10,734 nt of DNA, from NCBI GenBank assembly GCA_938015405.1, contig CALLPZ010000485.1, positions 1-10,734 of the forward strand, in the 5' to 3' direction. Position numbers and translations under genes: made by a program. This stretch comes from an uncultured Pseudanabaenaceae cyanobacterium. Lineage in GTDB: Bacteria > Cyanobacteriota > Cyanobacteriia > PCC-9006 > JAAUQQ01. Each line of letters starts with the position of its first letter. The first letter of the stretch is position 1. This document shows positions 1 to 6,288 of the stretch, piece after piece. The notes below the pieces were generated by a model. That model did no database searches and was not told the DNA's origin. It saw nothing but the letters and a program-made list of their open reading frames with translations.

Positions 1-182
1 GGCTGCTTCGCCCGCTCCACCAGCAAAACCTTGCCCTCAGCCTCAATCACGGCCCCAGCTGCCGCTGCCACATTCTGGAAATAGACAAAGCCACAGCCTT
101 CACATTCAAACTGCTTCGCACTCACAACTCGAAACGCCTCAGCCCCACAAGCCGGACAAAAACTCAACGGAATCCGCTTCAT
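1..182 (-). CDS. NUDIX hydrolase with N-terminal zinc ribbon (3' part cut off by window edge)
   Basis: The first 60 residues are visible; the rest lies beyond position 1. They contain a four-cysteine zinc ribbon, CPAC at residues 9-12 and CEGC at 27-30. It is followed by a hydrophobic segment (FVYFQNVAAAAGAVIE, then KVLLVERA) that matches the first strands of a NUDIX fold. This ribbon-plus-NUDIX order is known from NADH pyrophosphatase (NudC)-like and ADP-ribose pyrophosphatase-like enzymes, which hydrolyse nucleoside diphosphates linked to another moiety. The NUDIX box itself (GX5EX7REUXEEXGU) is outside the window, so substrate and activity cannot be judged. The start is ATG at 182; a GTG directly before it (185-183) is possible. 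Only 3 nt separate it from the stop of the upstream phosphoesterase, so the two are very likely co-transcribed. No signal peptide is seen, so the product should be cytoplasmic. Confidence 0.8.
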   Translation of the reverse strand, partial: MKRIPLSFCPACGAEAFRVVSAKQFECEGCGFVYFQNVAAAAGAVIEAEGKVLLVERAKQ

Positions 183-185
183 CAC

Positions 186-1304
186 CTAAAGCCCTGGTTG
201 TTGAGTTTGTCGCTGGACCGTGCCATATTCACTCACAATCTGCCCCGGCAACGTCCCAGCATCCACCAAAGTCATCTCCGGCAACCGATAAGTCTGGTAG
301 ACCTTCCGAACCTTGCCCGTTGAACTCGCCTGCTCCTCTAAAAATAGATCCACCACCGTCAACGTCTTAAACGGCTCCGCCTCACTGCCCAAAAGCTGAC
401 GTGGTCCGCCACCCAGCGCTCCCGAATAGAGCAAATCTAGCTGACCTGTTTCTCCCGGATAGTAAGCATGGTTATGGCCACTAATGTAAGTGTGAACATC
501 ATACTTTTCCAGTAGCTGTTGCAACTGATCGGCATCGTTCAAAAACTCGCCGGGTCGATCGCGTCTCACCGCCACCGGATACAGCGGCAAATGTCCAATC
601 ACCAATCGCGCCTTTGCCTCTTGAGCAACTTCACTGCTCAACTGCGACTCCACCCAAGCCAACTGTTGATCCCCCAACTCAGCCGTCGATGCATCCCAGA
701 CTAAGTAGAAAACCTCATCCTGCAGAAAGCTGTAATAGAATGGAAACTGCGCCCGGTCCACAAAGGGTAAATCTGGGTTTATCCCATTCCAATAATCTGA
801 GGCGAGGGCGCGATCGCGTTCAAACCAAAACCTGCCTTGCCGCTTTGCGCCTGAGCCATCATGATTGCCAATCGTAAAACCAAAAGGTAGCCCAGCCTCC
901 TCCAACGGCTGGCGAATTTCACGTTCAAAGCTATTCCACATGGCTTGCACCTGGCCATTGGACAGCTCTCGCTTCTGCCCTGCGATCATGTCGCCGCCAG
1001 CAAGGACAAGATCAGGATTCCAGTCAGGAATGAGAGCGATCGCCTGGGCCACCTCTGGCTCATAGCTCGTCGAGCCATAAGCACTATTGAGGTCGCTAAT
1101 CACCACAATGCGCACATCCCCTCGCGCTGGATCAGCAGGCTCCACTGCAGAACTCGGCACCTGACTCCCAGACGGATCAGCGGGCGCAAACAACGGCGAC
1201 TCACCCACTGAGGAAGCATGACCGAGCCAACGCTGGCCCAAGCCCAAACCTCCGAGAACCGCTATCGCAGCTCCCATTGCAATCAGCTGACGAGTCTGAA
1301 CCAT
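186..1304 (-). CDS. calcineurin-like metallophosphoesterase, exported or membrane-anchored
   Basis: This 372-residue protein has nearly the full metallophosphoesterase motif set in order: SDLN (70-73), GGD (103-105), GNHD (146-149), GHLPL (237-241) and GHNH (276-279). These residues bind the dinuclear metal centre, so phosphomono- or diester hydrolysis is expected; the substrate is unknown. The first motif is DxN (D71, N73) where most family members have DxH. Residues 6-22 are hydrophobic and follow a short basic N-terminus, consistent with an uncleaved anchor or signal peptide, then a Ser/Pro/Ala-rich linker to about residue 62. The catalytic domain therefore probably faces the periplasm. 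The start is ATG at 1304, with AAGGG at 1312-1316 and a 7-nt spacer on the minus strand. It lies 166 nt downstream of the usher gene and 3 nt upstream of the NUDIX gene, so it more likely pairs with the NUDIX gene than with the pilus locus. Confidence 0.88.
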   Translation of the reverse strand: MVQTRQLIAMGAAIAVLGGLGLGQRWLGHASSVGESPLFAPADPSGSQVPSSAVEPADPARGDVRIVVISDLNSAYGSTSYEPEVAQAIALIPDWNPDLVLAGGDMIAGQKRELSNGQVQAMWNSFEREIRQPLEEAGLPFGFTIGNHDGSGAKRQGRFWFERDRALASDYWNGINPDLPFVDRAQFPFYYSFLQDEVFYLVWDASTAELGDQQLAWVESQLSSEVAQEAKARLVIGHLPLYPVAVRRDRPGEFLNDADQLQQLLEKYDVHTYISGHNHAYYPGETGQLDLLYSGALGGGPRQLLGSEAEPFKTLTVVDLFLEEQASSTGKVRKVYQTYRLPEMTLVDAGTLPGQIVSEYGTVQRQTQQPGL

Positions 1305-1470
1305 GACCTATCCCTTCAACAATGCCCAAGACCGAGACAGCCCAAGGCCAATAAAATCTAAGACCTATTATCGCTGCCAGAGGTTTCCCCCTGCACGTCC
1401 TACAACCTAGAGCAGCTGAGGCCCCTTTTCATAACCGACGTTGCCCAAACTCCCCCAATCCGAATCAATT

Positions 1471-4323
1471 CTAGGGCTCAACTGAATCCAACTGAATTTC
1501 ACCGATGTTGTATAAGCCCACAGCATCGTCAGGAATCGTAAATGTCGCACGCTCACCATTCGTTAGGCGAACCTGATACCGACCAGGCTTCATACCCTCT
1601 ACCGCAAACTTACCCACACGATTGGTGAATAGCGTCTTGCCCTGCCAAGTGGGATCATCCAAAGAACTCACTTCTCCCAACAGTAGCTCCGCAGATTGAT
1701 CCTGCAGCCCTTGCAAAACGCCTCTCAAGAACACGGTGGAATCCTCGCCCACTCGAACCAAGGTTCCTTGACGGTATCCAGGCTTCAGACGATGAGAACT
1801 TTGGCCTAAGGAATATCCCAGTGGCAGCGATGGAGAATCCAAATTAATCGTATTTATTCGATACTCCGAAAGACCTGGCAGCACCGCGGCTCCCCATCGA
1901 TCCAAAACAGCCGCTGCACCATAGGTTGAAGGATTGACAGCCACCTTGCGGCCCCGCAATTGCCGATGGGGAACCAACAATGCAAAACTCCCATCCACAG
2001 GCCGAGACCAGCCCAAATGACCATCCGCAAAAACAAAGCTCGTCCCAAAGCTCAGCTGACTTTCCATCCCAGACCAATCCAGCATAGAACCGCGATCGCC
2101 TGTAGCATCCGTCTTCAAATCCAACGTCGCCCGATACCCTCGCCAGGCTAGCTTATGGGCCAAGTCCCAAGTTTCACCATCATCCGAAAGATCAAAGCCT
2201 GTATTAAACGCCTTAATGGACGCACGATTCTTATAGTTCCAACTCGTTCGCCGCCGCTGCTCTCCGGCCAAGTTCGATTCGGTCGAAGCAATCACCGTCT
2301 GTCCACGCTGGGGCATAGACCACAGCAAATTCACACGAATCTGTTGCTCTCCATCGCCGCCTGCTGGCTGGGAGTGACTTAGCTTCACCCCCAACGTTCG
2401 GCCCAAGCCCACCGGGCGACTCAAACTCAAACTTACCCGATAGGCATTCCCATCCTCCGTCCACTGATAGCGTCCAGCCAAGCTGCCATTCACTCGCGCC
2501 ATCAGCTTTTGGCGATAGCTCAGCTTCGCTTCAAAAGGCATGCGATTATCGGGTTCATCCTCACCCACCCCCAAGAATCTGTCATTGCTATACTCCAAGC
2601 CCAATCGCAGCGATTTCTGCTGAACATCCCCAGAACGACGGTATTCATAGCCAAGACGGGCACCATAGCCCAGCCCCGCATCGGGGTCCAAGCTCATGGC
2701 AGCATCCCAATCCCAGTTCCCCACATTAGTCGCCATGACCCCATCCGTTCCGAGCATCTGCTGGCGAGTCGTAGCTTGAACATAAGTCCCAGTGGTCAGT
2801 CGAGGAGTCACCCCCCAACGATAGGAAGCGGTGGCAAGCGTCTCTGCAAAGTTATAACGCCGAGTATTACCCTCCTTCTCAATCGGAGCCCCCAAACTAT
2901 AAGCAAATTGCTGTAGGCCTGGTGCCAAAAGCTGTGCTGTCACGGGTGCAAAAAATTGCAACAGCCGTTCCCGTCCGACTGGATCTGTAATCCGTAACTC
3001 AACATCGTTAATACCAGCCCCCAGAGAAAAATCGCGCAGATCTTGGGTGCCTGCTGGCAGGTCTAGGATGCGATCGCGATCGCCATTCACAAACACCTCA
3101 ACCTTAGACGGTGCTTCCAGAAAGAACTCATAGCTACTCACCGGACGCGTCACCAAATCAGGCTGTAAGCCGAACTGGCGAGTTGCTGAGACACCTAAAA
3201 TGGATGCCCCCCGTTGATAGCCAGTGATGGGCGACGTAATTTCCCCAGCCTGAAACCGCAGAGCCCAATCGGGGCGATCATGAACAATCCGAAAATCTCC
3301 TCGCTGCCAAGGCTGAAGGCTATCCTCCAAGAATCGAGTCCGTCCTTCAAACACCCACCCCTGGTAATTCACCGCACCATCCCACTGCAATGCAACGGGT
3401 TGCAAGCCAGGCTCTCCATCTTGCTCCGGCAGCCACGTCCAGCCCAAACTACCTCGGGTATTCAGGTAGCCACTCAAGCGCGCAGGCTGGAGCGTTACGT
3501 CAGCCTCAGAGCGAGATTTTCTCTTGTCTTTCTGTGCAGAAACGACATTGACCCGGAGTTGCTCAGGAGCCAACTGGATATTGAGCGTTAAGGCTTGGGC
3601 ATCAAAATCAGCTTGGATACCCAGCCTTGCTAGATTGTGAATGGACAGGGGTTGAGTCTCCTGCAGGCTCTTAAGTTGAGAGTGCAACTCAGGCCGAATC
3701 ACTTCTCCCATGCTGTCGAGGAAGCTGGAATCTGTCCAGCGAACATCTTTGGCCTCTAATCCAATCGAAACGCCAATATCCCCCTGAGACGCCTGGTTAA
3801 TGCTCCAGGGCACAATCACAGTACTCAGCTGGCCCGGTTTCGGCTTACCAAAGACTTGCTCAAACAAATCTTGCCTGACTTGTTCAGCCTCATTAGCCTT
3901 TGCAATCTGCGCACCATCAGAACCAGCAGACACCAGCGCTTGTTCTTCTAAAACCTGAGGGGAATTTCGACCTGGCAAGCGACTCTCAGGAGCTAGCTCC
4001 AACGCTTCTGTTCCCAAAGTGTCAATAGGCAGTTCCTCCAAACAGCCAGGGAGAGAAGACATGCCCTCTGACATTGTCTCGGCATTCAAGCATTGAGTTT
4101 CGGGACTGACAAACTCTGAATTCACAGGTTCCGTCTGGTCCACTTGGGATGCTATAACTGGCTCCCCCGATGCCACAGGCAAGGCAATAGCCCGGTTAGG
4201 AGTAAACAGGACAGCGATCGCAGCACAACTCAAGACACCACCCGCCCTAATCAGAGTTAGAGCTCCCCGCTCAAGGAAATGAGCTGGATGCATCCCTCGG
4301 GAAAAGAGAAGAGAATAAGACAT
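1471..4323 (-). CDS. outer-membrane usher of a chaperone-usher pilus
   Basis: This 950-residue protein would form the outer-membrane pore that takes subunit-chaperone complexes, polymerises them and exports the fibre. Visible parts in order are: a signal peptide ending near AIA (45-47); a Ser/Glu-rich stretch with two cysteines (C78, C94); an N-terminal chaperone-binding-type region (about 150-260); a beta-rich barrel from about 283; and a plug-region signature at about 400-470, with EVFVNG (409-414), LPAGTQDLRDF (422-432), GINDVELRITDPVGRE (437-452) and LLAPGLQQFAYSLG (465-478). Further barrel strands run to about 850, and a C-terminal domain (about 865-947) contains TNRVGKFAVEGMKPGRYQV. The plug signature and the C-terminal domain are strong family evidence. 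The long N-terminal extension resembles archaic/sigma ushers, which is inference. The ATG at 4323 is 2 nt after the chaperone stop and has only a weak Shine-Dalgarno, so translational coupling is likely. M11 (4293) is an alternative start that gives a more ordinary signal peptide. Confidence 0.9.
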   Translation of the reverse strand: MSYSLLFSRGMHPAHFLERGALTLIRAGGVLSCAAIAVLFTPNRAIALPVASGEPVIASQVDQTEPVNSEFVSPETQCLNAETMSEGMSSLPGCLEELPIDTLGTEALELAPESRLPGRNSPQVLEEQALVSAGSDGAQIAKANEAEQVRQDLFEQVFGKPKPGQLSTVIVPWSINQASQGDIGVSIGLEAKDVRWTDSSFLDSMGEVIRPELHSQLKSLQETQPLSIHNLARLGIQADFDAQALTLNIQLAPEQLRVNVVSAQKDKRKSRSEADVTLQPARLSGYLNTRGSLGWTWLPEQDGEPGLQPVALQWDGAVNYQGWVFEGRTRFLEDSLQPWQRGDFRIVHDRPDWALRFQAGEITSPITGYQRGASILGVSATRQFGLQPDLVTRPVSSYEFFLEAPSKVEVFVNGDRDRILDLPAGTQDLRDFSLGAGINDVELRITDPVGRERLLQFFAPVTAQLLAPGLQQFAYSLGAPIEKEGNTRRYNFAETLATASYRWGVTPRLTTGTYVQATTRQQMLGTDGVMATNVGNWDWDAAMSLDPDAGLGYGARLGYEYRRSGDVQQKSLRLGLEYSNDRFLGVGEDEPDNRMPFEAKLSYRQKLMARVNGSLAGRYQWTEDGNAYRVSLSLSRPVGLGRTLGVKLSHSQPAGGDGEQQIRVNLLWSMPQRGQTVIASTESNLAGEQRRRTSWNYKNRASIKAFNTGFDLSDDGETWDLAHKLAWRGYRATLDLKTDATGDRGSMLDWSGMESQLSFGTSFVFADGHLGWSRPVDGSFALLVPHRQLRGRKVAVNPSTYGAAAVLDRWGAAVLPGLSEYRINTINLDSPSLPLGYSLGQSSHRLKPGYRQGTLVRVGEDSTVFLRGVLQGLQDQSAELLLGEVSSLDDPTWQGKTLFTNRVGKFAVEGMKPGRYQVRLTNGERATFTIPDDAVGLYNIGEIQLDSVEP
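3070..3083. repeat. two overlapping HIP1 sites (GCGATCGC)
   Basis: HIP1 octamers at 3070-3077 and 3076-3083 overlap by 2 bp inside the usher gene. Single HIP1 copies lie at 810, 1036, 2092, 4214, 7182 and 9930. HIP1 is a palindrome strongly over-represented in many cyanobacterial genomes; its presence supports the taxonomic call. Confidence 0.85.
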
Positions 4324-4325
4324 TT

Positions 4326-5096
4326 CTACTTATTGACAATGAGCTTTGCAGTCACGTCTCCATAGGGCAGTTCAGCAGGCCAAGGAATTAACAGACGACG
4401 CTCACCTCCTGCCAGAACAATTTTTTGCCCTTGATCAACCAATGTCCCACGGCCCAGAAGCACTTGTTTATCTTGGGACGAGACTTGAACTTCAGCCTCT
4501 GATAAACGCGCGAATTCACTGCCAGTATTGAGAAAAAAGAGCTCGATATAGCGCTTGGCTTCTAAATCTTCAAACAGGCCAGCGGAGGTTAGCACAAGGT
4601 TAGATTCTGAATCTGCAGGTCGAATAAAAACAGAGCCTAGATAGCGCATCAAAATATCGACAGATGCAACCATCTCACTTTGATCTAGCTGTAGCTGGCT
4701 TTTCTCAAACGAGATCGGAAGCTGCTCTGCAACCAAGCGATAGGCCAATTCTGTCTCAGGACTCTCCTCGCCCAACCAAGTCACTCGCAGGGACTGACTA
4801 GCCCCCGGTTCAAGAATAATTTGGCTGGGATAGACAATAAAGTCATCATCTGCGGGAAACAGTTTTTCCTGTCCTAGTGGATCAATCTCTCGCTTCATTG
4901 CTGACACTTCTACTGCCACTCTTTGACTTTGGTTATTTGTCACTCGATAGGATTGAGTAGAATCTGAGCCAACAGGAGAGAAATACTGCGTCAAGGGCAG
5001 TAGCTGAAATGCCCATGAGGGAGTGGCATGACTCAAAGAAGCTAGACAAGCAGCAGCAATACTTAAACAGAGTCTAGGTGAAATATTTTTCATCAT
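4326..5096 (-). CDS. periplasmic pilus assembly chaperone (PapD-like family)
   Basis: This 256-residue protein should bind pilus subunits in the periplasm by lending them a beta strand and then deliver them to the usher. A signal peptide covers about residues 1-29 (cut after SWA). Domain 1 shows SYRVTNNQ (49-56) with the conserved arginine R51, followed by strands ending in IILEPGASQSLRVTW (93-107) and AYRLVAEQLPI (118-128), the usual end of the chaperone N-domain core. The segment ILMRYLGSVFIRP (148-160) corresponds to the donor-strand region of Csu-type chaperones. Domain 2 (about 165-256) starts with ESNLVLTSAG and ends in KLIVNK. The length fits the family. Starts at 5096 and 5093 are adjacent (MM); GGA sits just upstream and suits the second ATG slightly better. 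The gene lies 21 nt after the small subunit gene and 2 nt before the usher gene, a typical pilus operon arrangement. Confidence 0.88.
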   Translation of the reverse strand: MMKNISPRLCLSIAAACLASLSHATPSWAFQLLPLTQYFSPVGSDSTQSYRVTNNQSQRVAVEVSAMKREIDPLGQEKLFPADDDFIVYPSQIILEPGASQSLRVTWLGEESPETELAYRLVAEQLPISFEKSQLQLDQSEMVASVDILMRYLGSVFIRPADSESNLVLTSAGLFEDLEAKRYIELFFLNTGSEFARLSEAEVQVSSQDKQVLLGRGTLVDQGQKIVLAGGERRLLIPWPAELPYGDVTAKLIVNK

Positions 5097-5117
5097 TTTC
5101 CAAACAAGTACTTTGCA

Positions 5118-5558
5118 CTAGCAAGAGCCGGGGTTGTCGACGGCGGAAAGAAACAGGCTGTGAGTATAGGTTCCTGGATCTTGGAGAGTTGCAGTAGTGT
5201 ATTGAATATAAATATCCAAGTCCTCTTCCTGGGAGCTACAAAGCTCCCAGTTACTACTAAAAGTGGTCGGTGGAGCAGAACCACTCGTCACAGCAGCAAC
5301 TTGAAAGCCAATGACAGGAGCCACTCCAGAGGTTAGATCCCCAGCAGGAATCGATATCGTGTAGCTCGGTGCAGAAGGGGAGTCAACGGTTACATCAGCA
5401 ACTAAAACCGTATAAGTCCCTGTCTGCCCATCACCATCAAGCTCTAAATTAGTTGCAACAGTGCGAGTATTTACGTTAGAGATATCAGGTAGTGCAAAAG
5501 CCGATTTTGCAACTAAAAGAGGAATTAGAAAAACAAAGATTGCGACTAATCGTTCCAT
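5118..5558 (-). CDS. small secreted pilin-like subunit with C-terminal cysteine
   Basis: This 146-residue protein has a clear signal peptide (MERLVAIFVFLIPLLVAKSAFA, cut after residue 22). The mature part is beta-rich and polar. Its C-terminal segment DIYIQYTTATLQDPGTYTHS (115-134) aligns with NVYIQLTTAATVIEADTYTD (143-162) of the alanine-rich subunit encoded upstream, so the two are paralogous pilin-fold proteins. The GTYT-then-hydrophobic-strand ending is also typical of spore-coat-U/archaic pilins. It has exactly two cysteines, C107 and the very last residue C146, which could form a disulfide that pins the last strand. The chosen start is ATG at 5558, with a strong AAGGAG at 5564-5569. A longer reading from TTG at 5579 would place that site inside the gene and is rejected. 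Its position before the chaperone and usher suggests a minor, initiating or terminating subunit; the role is inferred. Confidence 0.75.
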   Translation of the reverse strand: MERLVAIFVFLIPLLVAKSAFALPDISNVNTRTVATNLELDGDGQTGTYTVLVADVTVDSPSAPSYTISIPAGDLTSGVAPVIGFQVAAVTSGSAPPTTFSSNWELCSSQEEDLDIYIQYTTATLQDPGTYTHSLFLSAVDNPGSC

Positions 5559-5563
5559 AGCTT

Positions 5564-5569
5564 CTCCTT
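5564..5569 (-). promoter_or_regulatory. Shine-Dalgarno site AAGGAG of the small pilin gene
   Basis: Minus strand AAGGAG lies 5 nt before ATG at 5558. It is the strongest ribosome binding site in the pilus locus and decides the start of this gene against the upstream TTG. Confidence 0.75.
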
Positions 5570-5631
5570 GACGCTCCAACTCTCCTCAATAGAATCAAAG
5601 GCTATTTACAGAGAAAAATAGTTTTTTTGAA

Positions 5632-5679
5632 GTCTCTTACCTGAGAGCAAACGGGCCCATTCCCCCTCAGGTAAGAGAC
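5632..5679 (-). promoter_or_regulatory. perfect 14-bp stem hairpin between the two pilin genes
   Basis: GTCTCTTACCTGAG (5632-5645) and CTCAGGTAAGAGAC (5666-5679) are perfectly complementary around a 20-nt loop that includes GGGCCC. In the minus-strand transcript the hairpin lies about 94 nt after the major subunit stop and about 70 nt before the small subunit start. No uridine run follows the stem directly: the RNA continues CUUCAAAAAAAC, then UAUUUUU about 13 nt later. It therefore looks like an attenuator, a leaky terminator or an RNA-stabilising or processing element rather than a textbook terminator. Such a site would let the first subunit be made in excess of chaperone and usher. The hairpin is seen directly; its function is inferred. 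Confidence 0.6.
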
Positions 5680-5705
5680 ATTAGTGAAGATCAGGTGACA
5701 TTAGT
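5667..5705. repeat. imperfect direct repeat TCAGGT(AAGA)GACATTAGT
   Basis: Copy 1 (5667-5685) reads TCAGGT-AAGA-GACATTAGT. Copy 2 (5691-5705) reads TCAGGT-GACATTAGT, the same without the AAGA. Copy 1 contains most of the right arm of the neighbouring hairpin. Copy 2 could pair with the left arm through only 6 bp, so a switching role is possible but weakly supported. Confidence 0.5.
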
Positions 5706-5715
5706 CCTAGCCTCA

Positions 5716-5745
5716 GTTATAACTCAACCAACAAAAGCGAGTCAT
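5716..5745 (-). promoter_or_regulatory. possible internal promoter upstream of the small pilin-chaperone-usher genes
   Basis: On the minus strand ATGACT (5745-5740) and TATAAC (5721-5716) are separated by 18 nt. They match the -35 consensus at 4 of 6 and the -10 consensus at 5 of 6 positions. The -10 lies in a 10-bp palindrome, AGTTATAACT (5715-5724). A transcript starting near 5708 would carry the hairpin close to its 5' end. The match is modest and could be chance in this AT-richer gap. Confidence 0.3.
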
Positions 5746-5772
5746 AGTCGAAGATAAGCCAATACAAAATGA

Positions 5773-6288
5773 TTAGACACCAGCCACTGTTAAGACAACA
5801 GCATCGGTGTAGGTGTCTGCTTCAATCACAGTTGCAGCAGTCGTCAACTGAATATAGACATTTAAGTTGGTATCGATGGAAGCAGCATTTGCAGTAAAGA
5901 CAGCAGCAGCATTTGCAGCAGCATAGGTTGCAGCAGCAGCATCATTTGCCCCATCAACAGCTACAACATAGGAGAGCAGCTCACCCGTTGTTCCCCCCGT
6001 CAGATTACCAGTTGAATCACTAGGAGTAGCTGTCAGGGTAAAGCCATCGGGGTCATTAGATGCGACACTAATATCTGCAATTTTCTGCCCTGCTAAATTA
6101 GCTACGCCATTCGTTGCAAGGGTGATTGCAGCGCCAGTATCAGCATCAACAACGATGTTGTTATAAGCCGCTACTGTGCCAGACAAGTTAATGGTTTCTG
6201 TCTCCGCTGCGAATGCAGAGCCAGCACCCATTACAGAAGCACCTAATGCCACACCAGCGACTAGTAGAAAACGATTAAAGCTTTTCAT
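5773..6288 (-). CDS. alanine-rich secreted pilin, probable major subunit of the chaperone-usher fibre
   Basis: This 171-residue protein has a signal peptide cut after AFA (residue 27). The mature protein is rich in Ala, Thr, Val and Asn and has no cysteine. It begins AETETINLSGTVAAYNNIVV and ends DTYTDAVVLTVAGV (158-171), a strand pattern typical of spore-coat-U-like/archaic pilins, where the N-terminal extension completes the next subunit by donor-strand exchange. DPDGFTLTATPS (79-90) is a further recognisable strand-turn. Residues 114-136 form an alanine-rich low-complexity insert (AAAATYAAANAAAVF). The start ATG at 6288 has an upstream AGGAG with a spacing of about 11 nt, slightly long. 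It is first in the locus, 214 nt from the small subunit and separated from it by a hairpin, as expected for the most abundant subunit. Family assignment rests on signal peptide, C-terminal pattern, similarity to the next subunit and gene neighbours. Confidence 0.75.
   Translation of the reverse strand: MKSFNRFLLVAGVALGASVMGAGSAFAAETETINLSGTVAAYNNIVVDADTGAAITLATNGVANLAGQKIADISVASNDPDGFTLTATPSDSTGNLTGGTTGELLSYVVAVDGANDAAAATYAAANAAAVFTANAASIDTNLNVYIQLTTAATVIEADTYTDAVVLTVAGV
5881..5918. repeat. short in-frame direct repeat in the alanine-rich segment of the major pilin
   Basis: The 14-mer AGCAGCATTTGCAG occurs at 5881-5894 and again at 5905-5918, exactly 24 bp (8 codons) apart, within a GCA-rich tract. 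It encodes the Ala/Asn repeats around residues 123-136 of the pilin. In-frame slippage here would change subunit length without breaking the gene. Confidence 0.6.

Noticed and set aside
2509..2916. 135-codon plus-strand frame opposite the usher gene
   Set aside because: It lies entirely inside the well-supported usher gene and has no family features; it is a frame shadow, as are the other frames inside 1471-4323.
5559..5579. TTG start at 5579 for the small pilin
   Set aside because: The AAGGAG at 5564-5569 would lie inside the gene; ATG at 5558 is ideally spaced and gives a cleaner signal peptide.
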